From positions 2,418,001 through 2,482,000 of the forward strand of contig NZ_CP009933.1 of assembly GCF_000968375.1 (NCBI RefSeq): 64,000 bases of DNA, in the 5' to 3' direction. A program made the position numbers and the translations under genes. The notes beneath the pieces are model-generated. The model had not been told where the DNA came from. It was given only the letters and a program-made list of their open reading frames with translations, and did not search any database. The DNA is from Clostridium scatologenes. GTDB taxonomy: Bacteria; Bacillota; Clostridia; Clostridiales; Clostridiaceae. Below, piece by piece: positions 53,138 through 62,197 of this stretch (positions within the stretch are counted from its first letter, which is position 1; every line of letters begins with the position of its first letter).

Positions 53138-54532
53138 ATGAGTAACAAAGTTGAAACTCAAACAGGTGAAAGCCTAGAGCGTGGTCTTGAAGAAAGACAC
53201 ATTAAAATGATGGCAATTGGTGGAGCCATCGGAGTTGGTTTGTTCCTAGGATCAGCAACAGCCATTAAGGCTGCAGGCCCAGCTATATTGGCTACTTATG
53301 CCGTTGCAGGAATAATTATATTTTTTATCATGCGTGCTCTTGGTGAAATGGCTGTTGAGCATCCAGTTGCAGGTTCATTCAGCGCATACGCAAATGATTA
53401 CGTAAGTCCTCTTGCAGGATATCTAACAGGTTGGACATACTGGATAATGTGGGTTGTAACATGTATGGCAGAAGTTACCGCAGTCGGTATTTACATCAAC
53501 TTCTGGTTTCCAAATGTGCCACAGTGGGTATCCGCACTTGTCGCTGTTTGTGTACTTACTGCTGTAAACTTAACTGCAGCAAAAGCTTTTGGAGAAATCG
53601 AATTCTGGTTTGCACTTATAAAAGTTGTTACAATAATTGTTATGATTGCAGTAGGTTTAGCTATGATAGCATTTGGACTTGGAAATAAAGGAGTACCTAT
53701 TGGTATTTCAAACTTGACTGCTCATGGCGGATTCTTCCCTAAAGGAATCATGGGACCTATATCTACCTTGACTATGGTTTCCTTTGCTTTCGTAGGAGTT
53801 GAACTTATAGGTGTTACAGCTGGAGAAGCAAAAAATCCTGAAAAAGTAATACCAACAGCTATAAATAGTGTTTTCTGGCGAATAATGGTATTCTATATTG
53901 GTGCATTGTTTGTTATAATGTCACTTTATCCTTGGGATAGTATAGGAACAACAGGAAGTCCATTCGTTCTTACATTTGCTAAACTTGGTATAGCTGCAGC
54001 AGCTGGTATAATAAACTTCGTTGTACTTACAGCAGCAGCATCATCATGTAACTCAGGTATATTCACAACTGGACGTATGGTATATAATCTAGCGCTTCAA
54101 GGTCAGGCACCTAAGTCTTTTGCAAAGCTAAGCTCAACTAATGTTCCTAAAAATGGAATACTTGTTTCAGTAGCCTTTATGCTAGTTGGAGTTATCCTAA
54201 ACTATGTTGCTCCTGGTAAAGCATTTACTTATGTTACAAGTGTAGGAACATTTGCAGGTATATTTGCTTGGTTCATGATTGTTTATACTCAGATTAAATT
54301 CAGAAGAAGTCTTACACCTGAACAAGTTAAAAATTTAAAATTCAAGACAGTACTTTATCCAGCTTCAGGTATCATAACTATGATATTCTTAATTGGAGTA
54401 TTTATTTCAATGTGTATGGGAGCTGATACAAGAATTCCAGCTATAGTTGGAGTTATATGGATACTACTTTTAATTGTAGCTTGGTATGCAAGTGGATTAA
54501 ATAAAAAGGAACCTACTAAACTTCTTAGCTAA
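53138..54532 (+). CDS. APC-family amino-acid permease (AroP/GabP/CycA type)
   Basis: This 464-aa protein has 12 helices and the amino-acid transporter signature: RHIKMMAIGGAIGVGLFLGSA in helix 1 and GEMAVEHPVAGSFSAYANDYVSPLAGYLTGW. These place it in the AAT subfamily with AroP, GabP, LysP and CycA, so proton-coupled uptake of an amino acid is expected. ATG follows AAAGGGGT. It differs from the permease at 17.7 kb, which belongs to the LAT-like branch. A CodY-like box upstream would turn it off in amino-acid-rich conditions. Confidence 0.92.
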   Translation: MSNKVETQTGESLERGLEERHIKMMAIGGAIGVGLFLGSATAIKAAGPAILATYAVAGIIIFFIMRALGEMAVEHPVAGSFSAYANDYVSPLAGYLTGWTYWIMWVVTCMAEVTAVGIYINFWFPNVPQWVSALVAVCVLTAVNLTAAKAFGEIEFWFALIKVVTIIVMIAVGLAMIAFGLGNKGVPIGISNLTAHGGFFPKGIMGPISTLTMVSFAFVGVELIGVTAGEAKNPEKVIPTAINSVFWRIMVFYIGALFVIMSLYPWDSIGTTGSPFVLTFAKLGIAAAAGIINFVVLTAAASSCNSGIFTTGRMVYNLALQGQAPKSFAKLSSTNVPKNGILVSVAFMLVGVILNYVAPGKAFTYVTSVGTFAGIFAWFMIVYTQIKFRRSLTPEQVKNLKFKTVLYPASGIITMIFLIGVFISMCMGADTRIPAIVGVIWILLLIVAWYASGLNKKEPTKLLS

Positions 54533-54600
54533 GCTATTTGGCTGCTTCATGCAACTGTATTAGATAAAAATACTATTAATAATTAACTTTCATATTTTTA

Positions 54601-54682
54601 AGAGGACAGAGGACAATTGACAGAGGACAGTTAAGGAAGAAAACTCACCTTCATTGTCCTCTGACTTTGCCCTCTGTCCTCT
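54601..54682. repeat. Palindromic repeat with AGAGGACAG units
   Basis: An imperfect 30-nt inverted repeat (54601-54630 and 54653-54682) is built of AGAGGACAG-type units. Outside it, ATGCAACT (54549-54556) and AGTTGCGT (54688-54695) pair with one mismatch, giving a structure of about 147 nt. No T run follows the main stem. It looks like a small dispersed repeat (MITE or REP-like) rather than a plain terminator, though it separates two convergent genes. Confidence 0.65.
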
Positions 54683-54730
54683 AAAAAAGTTGCGTCGCAT
54701 GCTTATAATGTACAAAATTTAAGTTACAGT

Positions 54731-56674
54731 CTACTCAACAATTTTATAATATGCTCTAGCTGTCAATGAAAATACAAGTGTATAAATTGCTGCAAAAACA
54801 ATTATTGTAATTGCAGTTGAAAGTATAAATAAATTTACATTTTTTAGTCCTAAAAGAGCAAGCATCTTTGTAATCATTGGAAATGCAAAGGCAATATGGA
54901 TTATTGTAAAAACAAGAGGAAGAAAAAATACCATTAGTACCTGACTTCTTATAGTCTTCCTTATTTCATTTTTATCCATTCCAACTTTTTGCATAATCTC
55001 AAAACGTTCTTTATCTTCATATCCTTCTGATATCTGCTTATAATAAATAATTAGTACCGTTGCCATTAAAAATAATGTGCCTAAAAATATGCCTAAGAAA
55101 AACAACCCACCATATACTGAAAGAAATCCTTCTTTGCCAGATACAGCACTTTCAACACTAGCTTTTATTTTATTTTGCGCGAATTTTTTATTTAACTTGT
55201 CAGAAGTTGATATTATATCCTTATTTGTGCCACTAATATTAAAACCAATTGTATATTCCTTGAATCCTTTCTTACCTACAGCATCTACATTATTTACAAA
55301 TATTATATAGGTATCTACTACATCCATCATAGAATTATCTAAACCTTCTACAGGTTTATCCAATCTCTGCTTAACTTTAAAGGTTTTACCATCAATATTA
55401 ATTGTATTATCATTATAACCTTTTACTTTTGAGAAAAGAATTACTTCATCATCATGAAGAGAAACATTTTTTTCTTGTAATCTATTATAATCTGAAACAG
55501 GAATAACCTCTATAGCAGAAATTTTTGATTTATCAGTGTTTTCACTTACAGATAAAAATTTGCCACTCTTTTCTATAACCTCCAAACTATTGTCTACATA
55601 ATAGATTTTATCTTTTATATCTATTTTACTATTTTTTAATTCAGAGTCTAAAGTTTCATTCACCTTTTGTATTTGATTTTCATTAGTTTCTCTAGCTGTT
55701 ATAACTATATCTCTTGGATAGCGAATCTTTAAGAAATCATCCATACCAGCATATAATGAAATTGTAGTTGAGAGCATAACTAGTACAGCAGTGCTCAAAA
55801 TGCAAATATTGGCAAGTCCTACTGCATTTTGCTTCATTCTGTACATCATGCCAGAAACAGATATAAAATTGCCTGTTTTATAGTAAAAATTCTTTTGCTT
55901 TCTAAGAAACTTTAATACTGCAATACTTCCTGCTGTAAAGATTGCATAAGTTCCTATCATAACCAAGATAACTGCCCCAAAGAACAAAAACAATGCAGAA
56001 ATAGGTGATTTTACATTTAATGCTATTCCATATCCAGTGCAAAGAGCTGTTACTCCTATAATAGTCATAATCCATTTTGTTTTTGGCTCTTTTTCCCCTT
56101 GTTCAGATCCTTTTAAAAGTTCAATAGGCTTTAATATCTTTATTTGAAATAAATTTGATAACAAGTTTAAAAAAAAGATACTAATAAAAACAATTAAAGT
56201 TTTTATCACAGATGGCATTGAAATAGAAAATCCAAAGTGTACTTTAAAATTAAGCATTTTTATTAACAAAAGGAACATAAGTTTATTTAAAATAATTCCA
56301 CCAATAAGTCCAATTATTAAACTGATAGCAGAAGTAAAAATACATTCATAGAACAGTATTTTTGCAATATGTTTTTTCTCAAGTCCAAGCACATTATAAA
56401 GTCCAATTTCTTTTTTACGTCTTTTAATTAGAAAACTATTTGTATAAAAGAGAAATATAGCTGAGAATATTCCTATTACTATCGTTCCTAAAGAAAGAAT
56501 TGTTTTTAAACTTTGAACTCCACCGGTTCCATTCAATCCTTTATTTATTGAAATTGCATGCATTATATAAAACATCATGATTGTACATATACAAGTGAGT
56601 ATAAATGGGAAATAAGTCTTACTATTTTTTTTGATGTTTATTACTGCTAATTTAGGATAAAATAGCTTATTCAT
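54731..56674 (-). CDS. BceB-type ABC transporter permease
   Basis: ATG 56674 (MNKLFYPKLAVINIKKN) overlaps the ATPase stop by 8 nt and follows GGGGGTG; the product is 647 aa. It has the BceB plan: ten helices with a large extracellular domain (about residues 305-510) between helices 7 and 8, an FtsX-like core and the KKEIGLYNVLGLEKKHI region. Such permeases free lipid-bound cell-wall precursors from bacitracin-like peptides and signal to the neighbouring kinase. The TCS genes lie upstream on the same strand. Confidence 0.92.
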   Translation of the reverse strand: MNKLFYPKLAVINIKKNSKTYFPFILTCICTIMMFYIMHAISINKGLNGTGGVQSLKTILSLGTIVIGIFSAIFLFYTNSFLIKRRKKEIGLYNVLGLEKKHIAKILFYECIFTSAISLIIGLIGGIILNKLMFLLLIKMLNFKVHFGFSISMPSVIKTLIVFISIFFLNLLSNLFQIKILKPIELLKGSEQGEKEPKTKWIMTIIGVTALCTGYGIALNVKSPISALFLFFGAVILVMIGTYAIFTAGSIAVLKFLRKQKNFYYKTGNFISVSGMMYRMKQNAVGLANICILSTAVLVMLSTTISLYAGMDDFLKIRYPRDIVITARETNENQIQKVNETLDSELKNSKIDIKDKIYYVDNSLEVIEKSGKFLSVSENTDKSKISAIEVIPVSDYNRLQEKNVSLHDDEVILFSKVKGYNDNTINIDGKTFKVKQRLDKPVEGLDNSMMDVVDTYIIFVNNVDAVGKKGFKEYTIGFNISGTNKDIISTSDKLNKKFAQNKIKASVESAVSGKEGFLSVYGGLFFLGIFLGTLFLMATVLIIYYKQISEGYEDKERFEIMQKVGMDKNEIRKTIRSQVLMVFFLPLVFTIIHIAFAFPMITKMLALLGLKNVNLFILSTAITIIVFAAIYTLVFSLTARAYYKIVE

Positions 56675-57434
56675 TTGCTGCACCCCCAGTAGCAATCACT
56701 GTAAGTGTATTTGAAATTCTTTCAAACATCTCCTCCTTTGTCATTGAACCTCTATAAAGCTGATGAAACACTTCTCCATCTTTTATAAAAAGTACCCTTC
56801 CTGCATGACTTGCTGCCTTGGTACTATGAGTAACCATAACAATTGTCTGGCCCTCATTATTAATATCTGAAAATAATTTTAAAAGTTGATCTGTTGATTT
56901 TGAATCAAGAGCTCCTGTTGGCTCATCTGCTAAAATAAGCTGTGGATCTGTAATTAAAGCTCTGGCAACAGCTGCTCTTTGCTTTTGTCCTCCTGATACC
57001 TCATAAGGGAATTTTTCTAGTATTTGCTCTATTCCTAGTTTTTCTACAATAGGCTTCAATCTTTTTTCCATTTCACTGTAAGCTTTTCTTGATAAAACAA
57101 GTGGCAAAAAGATATTATCCTTTAAAGAAAAAGTATCAAGCAAATTAAAGTCTTGAAATACAAAGCCTAAATTTTCTCTACGAAATGCGGTAATTTCACT
57201 CTCTTTAATTGCAACAATATTCTTGCCTTCAAGTAAAATCTCACCACTAGTTGGCTTATCTAAAGATGCTAATATATTAAGCAATGTAGTTTTTCCAGAG
57301 CCTGATTCTCCCATAATTGCTACATATTCACCCTTTTCCACTGAAAAAGTTACATTACTTAAAGCTTGAACTTGATTACCTCCAAATCTTGATGAATATA
57401 TTTTCTTTAAATTATTTACTTCTAATAACTTCAT
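56667..57434 (-). CDS. BceA-type ABC transporter ATPase
   Basis: This 255-aa protein has Walker A GESGSGKTT, Q-loop FVFQDFNLLDTFSLKDNIFLPL, signature VSGGQKQRAAVARAL and Walker B LILADEPTGALDSKS, followed by MVTHSTKAASHA. These are typical of BceA. ATG follows GAGGAGG. It has its own promoter region (57435-57549) that contains a BceR-type operator, so it can be induced separately from the regulator genes. Confidence 0.94.
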   Translation of the reverse strand: MKLLEVNNLKKIYSSRFGGNQVQALSNVTFSVEKGEYVAIMGESGSGKTTLLNILASLDKPTSGEILLEGKNIVAIKESEITAFRRENLGFVFQDFNLLDTFSLKDNIFLPLVLSRKAYSEMEKRLKPIVEKLGIEQILEKFPYEVSGGQKQRAAVARALITDPQLILADEPTGALDSKSTDQLLKLFSDINNEGQTIVMVTHSTKAASHAGRVLFIKDGEVFHQLYRGSMTKEEMFERISNTLTVIATGGAANE

Positions 57435-57528
57435 TTTCTTCCTCCTCTGTTCACTTTGACTATACTATAATTATAAAAAAAAGAGAAATGCTCAGCCATA
57501 ACTTTAGCTTACATTTCTTATTTTAACC

Positions 57529-57542
57529 TTACATCTTTGTAA
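57529..57542. promoter_or_regulatory. BceR-type operator upstream of bceAB
   Basis: TTACA-TCTT-TGTAA is a perfect 5-4-5 inverted repeat equal to the BceR consensus TNACA-N4-TGTNA. A TATAAT -10 (minus strand, 57475-57470) with a poor -35 follows; the operator centre is about 73 nt upstream of the predicted start, as for known BceR targets. Confidence 0.75.
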
Positions 57543-57549
57543 CATTGTA

Positions 57550-58563
57550 TTATTCTATTATAGTTTTTATAGAAGAAAGATTAATTTTTACTTTAGTTCC
57601 TGCATTAACCTTAGAAGTAATGCTTATTGTATGTGAAAGCTTATCTAATATCTTTTTACAAAGGTAAAGACCAATCCCTGTTGCCTTTTTATCCATACGT
57701 CCATTGTATCCAGTAAAGCCTCTTTCAAATATTCTTGGTAAATCTTCCTCTGCAATACCTGCTCCTGTATCCTCAATTACAAGCACCTTTTGTGAAATAT
57801 CATCCATGTATATTGATATTTTTCCACTGCTCGTATATTTTAATGCATTCCATAATATTTGTTCAATTACAAATACCAGCCACTTTTCATCTGTAAGCAC
57901 AACGCAATCCATTTCTTTTAAATCAAGTGCTATATTTTTTCTAATAAATACATGTGCATACTTTCTAATAACTTGTTTTATAATTTCAAGCAAATTACAT
58001 TTTTTAAGTACCAAATCCGATGAGTTATTATCAATTTTTAAATAACCTAACACCATTTCAACATACTGCTCAATTTTAAAAACTTGCTCCAACAATTCCT
58101 TGTTTTGTTCAGTATACTCACTTTGCAGTATCAATCTCATTGCCGCAATTGGAGTTTTAATTTGATGCGCCCAAAGAGTATAATAATCTACCATTTCTGT
58201 CTGCTTAATGTCTATATTTGAAATTAGATCTGTACTTTGTTCATAAAGTGTCTGCAGAATATTTTGATAGTCAGCTTCAATTAAATTATTAGCTACTGGC
58301 AATTTATCTAATCCTATGTTTATCTTTTTTTCAAGAATACATAGATCATTATGCTTTTTATAGTATTTAATAAAATCATAAGCAATAAATATAAAAGATA
58401 TAATGGCTGATAAAAAAGAAGCATATAAAACTGGCTCAAGCTCTAAAGAATATAATGAAAATACCATAGCAAAAATTCCAATAAAAATACTGCCCATTAT
58501 TATTGTTTTTTTATGACCTCTAATATAGCATAATAAAATCTGCAAAAAAGATTTTTCCTTCAT
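57550..58563 (-). CDS. BceS-type intramembrane-sensing histidine kinase
   Basis: ATG 58563 follows the regulator stop by 1 nt, giving 337 aa. Two close N-terminal helices (about 18-60) with almost no outer loop mark the intramembrane-sensing class. The dimerisation domain reads YYTLWAHQIKTPIAAMRLI (phospho-His in WAHQIKTP), followed by an ATPase domain with EQILWNALKY and ATGIGLYLCKKI. BceS kinases depend on the BceAB transporter to sense the antibiotic. Confidence 0.93.
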   Translation of the reverse strand: MKEKSFLQILLCYIRGHKKTIIMGSIFIGIFAMVFSLYSLELEPVLYASFLSAIISFIFIAYDFIKYYKKHNDLCILEKKINIGLDKLPVANNLIEADYQNILQTLYEQSTDLISNIDIKQTEMVDYYTLWAHQIKTPIAAMRLILQSEYTEQNKELLEQVFKIEQYVEMVLGYLKIDNNSSDLVLKKCNLLEIIKQVIRKYAHVFIRKNIALDLKEMDCVVLTDEKWLVFVIEQILWNALKYTSSGKISIYMDDISQKVLVIEDTGAGIAEEDLPRIFERGFTGYNGRMDKKATGIGLYLCKKILDKLSHTISITSKVNAGTKVKINLSSIKTIIE

Positions 58564-58564
58564 A

Positions 58565-59236
58565 TTATTCCACCACATACCCAATGCCTTTTTTTGTCTT
58601 AACAAAGTCACAAATACCAACATCTGAAAGTTTTTTTCTAAGACGGGTTACATTAACAGTTAAAGTATTATCATCTATGTAGCTGTCACTTTCCCAAAGC
58701 CTTGTCATAATAACATCTCTTGGAATTGCCTTGCCAATATTCTCAAGTAAAATTTGAAGTATCTTAAATTCATTTTTTGTAAGCTCAATCTTATTATTTT
58801 CATATTCAATAGTAGCATTGTTCAAGTTTAACACTATACCATTATGTTCAATTATATCCATGGTTCCGCCAAAAGAATATGTCCTTCTTATTAATGCCTG
58901 TACCTTTGCCACAAGAATATTTAAATCAAAAGGTTTAGAAATAAAATCATCACCGCCCATATTTACAGCCATAATTATATTCATACTATCAGACATGGAA
59001 GAAATAAAAATAATAGGAACCTTTGATATTTTACGAATCTCAGTACACCAATAATAACCATTAAAAAATGGCAAGGATATATCCAAAAGTACAAGCTGTG
59101 GATCAAACTTAATAAATTCTGCAGTAACATCCTTAAAATCTGTTAAAAATTCAGTTTCATAATTCCAGCCACTGAGACAATTTTTCATTGATTTTGCAAT
59201 AACCATATCATCTTCAACAATTAAAATTTTATACAT
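58565..59236 (-). CDS. BceR-type response regulator
   Basis: This 223-aa OmpR-family regulator has receiver motifs IVEDDMVIAKS, the phospho-Asp in PQLVLLDISLPFFNGY and the Lys in GDDFISKPFDLN, then a winged helix (IELTKNEFKILQILLENIGKAIPRDVIM, VNVTRLRKKL). Its predicted target is the TTACA-N4-TGTAA site upstream of the transporter. A TATAAT lies at 59282-59277 on the minus strand, upstream of its AGAGGT ribosome-binding site. Confidence 0.93.
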   Translation of the reverse strand: MYKILIVEDDMVIAKSMKNCLSGWNYETEFLTDFKDVTAEFIKFDPQLVLLDISLPFFNGYYWCTEIRKISKVPIIFISSMSDSMNIIMAVNMGGDDFISKPFDLNILVAKVQALIRRTYSFGGTMDIIEHNGIVLNLNNATIEYENNKIELTKNEFKILQILLENIGKAIPRDVIMTRLWESDSYIDDNTLTVNVTRLRKKLSDVGICDFVKTKKGIGYVVE

Positions 59237-59308
59237 ATTTTACCTCTAACCAACATTTTTTCCTATTTACTTTTTTATTATACAATAAGTTTGATTTAAA
59301 TATTATAT

Positions 59309-60265
59309 TTATGAAACAATATTAATTGGCTGTTCATTAATAAATGCTTCAATGTTTCTACCCAAAAGATCCATAAGTCTTTGTCTTGCTTCAATACATT
59401 TCCACCCTATATGAGGAGTGAGTATAACATTTTTCATATCAAAAAGTGGATTATTTAATTCTGGAGGCTCTGGATCTTGAACATCAAGTGCTGCTCCTGC
59501 AATTTTTTTACTTTTCAATGCTTCAATCAAGTCTGTTTCTTTTATAATAGCTCCTCTAGAAGTATTTATAATAAAGACTGATGGCTTCATAAGTTCTAAT
59601 TTAGATTTATCAATAAGATGTCTTGTTTCAGATGTAAGTGGACAATGCAGTGTAATAAAATCGCTTTCTTTAAGAAGTTCTTCAAGCTTTACAAAGCTTA
59701 TTTTTGAATCTCCTAAATTTTTATTGGTTCTGCTGTATACAAGTACTTTCATTCCTAAAGCCCTTGCTATTTTCATAACCTGCTGACCAATAGCCCCTGC
59801 TCCAATAACTCCAAGTATTTTATTTTGTACTTCAAAATGAGTAACTTGAAGACATTTAGTAAAATTATCATAATTTTTGCCTTCAATCATTCTCTGTTGA
59901 TTTGACAATGAAGAACTTAAACTCAACATAAAGGTAATAACTAACTGTGCAACTGCCTCTGTACTATATCCTGGTAAATTACATACAAGTATATTTTTTT
60001 CCTTTGCCGCTTTTATATCAATATTGTTGTAACCAGTACCAGCTTCACAAATTAACTTTACACAAGGTGGAAATTGTTCAATTAAATCTCTACCAATTGT
60101 CATTTCTTTTGTAATTACGATATTTTGATCCTTTACTCTTTCCAAAATTTCTTCATTACTGCTGTCTTCATATTTGCTAACCTTACCCAACCTATTTAAA
60201 TATGATAAATCAAGCTTGTCATCAAAATCTATTCTCTTTAAATTAAGAAATACAATATTATTCAT
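59309..60265 (-). CDS. D-2-hydroxyacid dehydrogenase (NAD)
   Basis: The 318-aa enzyme has the Rossmann motif GVIGAGAIGQQVMKIARALGMKVLVYSRTN and the family triad: Arg in NTSRGAIIKETDLIEAL, Glu in ALDVQDPEPPELNNPLF, His in TPHIGW. It matches glycerate/hydroxypyruvate-type dehydrogenases, reducing a 2-oxoacid with NADH; the exact substrate is not clear. ATG follows AAGGAGG. It is followed on the same strand by the BceR gene after 72 nt, but a -10 in between suggests separate transcription. Confidence 0.9.
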   Translation of the reverse strand: MNNIVFLNLKRIDFDDKLDLSYLNRLGKVSKYEDSSNEEILERVKDQNIVITKEMTIGRDLIEQFPPCVKLICEAGTGYNNIDIKAAKEKNILVCNLPGYSTEAVAQLVITFMLSLSSSLSNQQRMIEGKNYDNFTKCLQVTHFEVQNKILGVIGAGAIGQQVMKIARALGMKVLVYSRTNKNLGDSKISFVKLEELLKESDFITLHCPLTSETRHLIDKSKLELMKPSVFIINTSRGAIIKETDLIEALKSKKIAGAALDVQDPEPPELNNPLFDMKNVILTPHIGWKCIEARQRLMDLLGRNIEAFINEQPINIVS

Positions 60266-60402
60266 TTGTTCCTCCTTTTATCTCAGTTCTATTTTATTAT
60301 TAGTATACTACTTTATAAACATCTAAAACAAATAAATCTGCATATTAAATTTGTATTCATGTTTTCATTTTGCTTCTATATTGTTCACAAAAAACTTTTT
60401 CA

Positions 60403-61074
60403 CTAATTCTCACTTATATTTATATCACCATCTGAAGATAAAAGATTAATATTCTTTTCTTTTAAAGAATGATCTACATTTGAGTCAAGATTATTAGTTA
60501 CCTTTCCCATATGTGATTTAGCAGATAAATTAAATTTTTCATCTTTAGGAAGCTTTAAATTTATATTTCCTAAGTTTGAATTTACAGTAATATTACCACC
60601 TATATTATTTAGTAAAATTTTGATATTGCTGTCATGTACATCACATTGTATATCCTTTGAACTTGAATTCACTATTTTTATTTTACTCAATTTAGACTTT
60701 ATAGATAGCTTATTTTTATAACTTTTAGGTATATCAATATTTAAACTTAATTTTTCATAGCCCCCAAGGCAAACTGTACCTATTTTACTACTTGAAGTAA
60801 CATTTAAAACATCATTTTCTATGCCAGATTCAAAGTTATAAGCTCCAAATACAAATCCTTTTTGAGCCTTAGAAAAGCTGCATTTTATATCCTTTGAATC
60901 AGAAGCTGTAATATTAACATCAAAATCTCCATCTAATGATATTTCCTTTAAATTCCCTATTTCTTTTGAAGTAAATATTCTTTGTGAATTCTCAGCTTTA
61001 GTTGGCGAGAAAAATAATATACCCCCTGCTACAGCCAAAATCAGTACAAAAATTAATAACACTTTTTTTATCAT
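60403..61074 (-). CDS. DUF4097 putative envelope adhesin
   Basis: ATG 61074, 7 nt after GGAGGT, gives 223 aa with an N-terminal membrane anchor or signal (KKVLLIFVLILAVAGGILFF). The rest is a repetitive beta-helix of the DUF4097 type (SLDGDFDVNITASDSKDIKCSF, NIGGNITVNSNLGNINLKLP, SSDGDINISEN). Function unknown; such proteins commonly accompany two-component systems reacting to envelope stress. It is divergent from the regulator gene at 61502, with a triple direct repeat at its promoter. Confidence 0.85.
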   Translation of the reverse strand: MIKKVLLIFVLILAVAGGILFFSPTKAENSQRIFTSKEIGNLKEISLDGDFDVNITASDSKDIKCSFSKAQKGFVFGAYNFESGIENDVLNVTSSSKIGTVCLGGYEKLSLNIDIPKSYKNKLSIKSKLSKIKIVNSSSKDIQCDVHDSNIKILLNNIGGNITVNSNLGNINLKLPKDEKFNLSAKSHMGKVTNNLDSNVDHSLKEKNINLLSSDGDINISEN

Positions 61075-61148
61075 GATTAGTACCTCCATATAATATGTTT
61101 TCAAGCTTTTAGTTTTATTCCACATGCTGATTTTTCAAGCTTAATATG

Positions 61149-61193
61149 AGTATATAGTGCTAGGATTAATGTATTATTAATGTAAAATTAATA
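61149..61193 (-). promoter_or_regulatory. Triple 11-bp direct repeat at DUF4097 promoter
   Basis: ATTAATGTATT, ATTAATGTAAA and ATTAATA follow each other with an exact 11-bp period (61165-61193). TATACT on the minus strand (61154-61149) is a -10, and the -35 position falls within the repeats. OmpR/PhoB-family regulators bind such 11-bp repeats, so the divergently encoded regulator at 61502 is the likely binder. Confidence 0.7.
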
Positions 61194-61501
61194 GGAGCTT
61201 AATTTTATGATAATTTTTATTTTTACAAGAATACATATTTAAAGGCTATTCTACTCATAAGCACATTCTTACAAGCTTTGGCAGCACTTTAATACCTTAT
61301 CTTCCAAAACTTGACGTAAATTAATAGGGATATTAAACTACTTAATATAGAAAGTCATCAAATGTTTGCCATTTTCAAGTAGAATTTTTATAAGAAATGC
61401 CTTTCCAAGTAAACTTAAAAGCATTTCTCCAGAATAGTGCAGAAATAAATGAACTAAACCAATATTAGGAAAATTTAAAGATTATAGAAGGAGTTAAAAA
61501 T
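61194..61501. other. Leader region of the 61.5-kb two-component system
   Basis: This 308-nt stretch has no ORF. The inverted repeat AGAAATGC (61393-61400) / GCATTTCT (61421-61428) lies about 75 nt before the regulator gene and may be a leader hairpin. I see no clear promoter. Confidence 0.4.
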
Positions 61502-62194
61502 ATGAATTCAATTTTAATTGTAGATGACGACAAAGAAATTGTAGAGTTAATAGATTTTTATATGAAGAATAATGGATACACTACCTATAAAGCATTTAAT
61601 GGAAAAGAAGCATTAGAAATTTTTCAAAAGGAGCAAATAGATATTGTAGTACTAGATATAATGATGCCCGGTCTTGATGGAAAAGAAGTTTTAAGAAAAA
61701 TTAGAGAAAAAAGCAGCACTCCTATAATATTCTTATCTGCTAAAGGTGAAGATATTGATAAAATTGATGGTCTATTCCTTGGTGCAGATGATTATCTTGC
61801 CAAGCCATTTAATACTCTAGAACTTATTGCAAGAGTTAAAGCACTTCTAAGAAGAAGTACCATATTTAACAACAATAAGGAAGAAAATAATCTCACAATT
61901 ATTAATAAGCATCTAAAGTTGGATGAAGAAAGCTGTAAAGTATATAAGGATGATATGGAAGTTCAGCTGACCTCCTTTGAGTATAAACTTATATGCTTTT
62001 TTATGAAAAATAAAAATAAAGTTTTCACTAAAGGTCAATTATATGAAGAGGTATGGGGACAATGTTATCTTGGAGATGAAAAAATTATAATGGTTTATAT
62101 AAGTAAGTTAAGAGAAAAAATAGAGGACAATCCTAAAGAACCTAAGTTTATCAAGACTATAAGAGGTCTTGGTTATATATTTGAAGGTAATTAA
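61502..62194 (+). CDS. OmpR-family response regulator
   Basis: This 230-aa regulator has receiver motifs IVDDDKEIVELI, phospho-Asp in IDIVVLDIMMPGLDG, Lys in DDYLAKPFNTLELIARVKALLRR, and an OmpR winged helix (VQLTSFEYKLICFFMKNKNKVFTKGQLYEEVW). ATG follows AGAAGGAG. Three nt separate it from its kinase. With the ABC transporter gene after it, it forms a TCS-transporter set like those that answer to lantibiotics or bacitracin. Confidence 0.93.
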   Translation: MNSILIVDDDKEIVELIDFYMKNNGYTTYKAFNGKEALEIFQKEQIDIVVLDIMMPGLDGKEVLRKIREKSSTPIIFLSAKGEDIDKIDGLFLGADDYLAKPFNTLELIARVKALLRRSTIFNNNKEENNLTIINKHLKLDEESCKVYKDDMEVQLTSFEYKLICFFMKNKNKVFTKGQLYEEVWGQCYLGDEKIIMVYISKLREKIEDNPKEPKFIKTIRGLGYIFEGN

Positions 62195-62197
62195 ATC

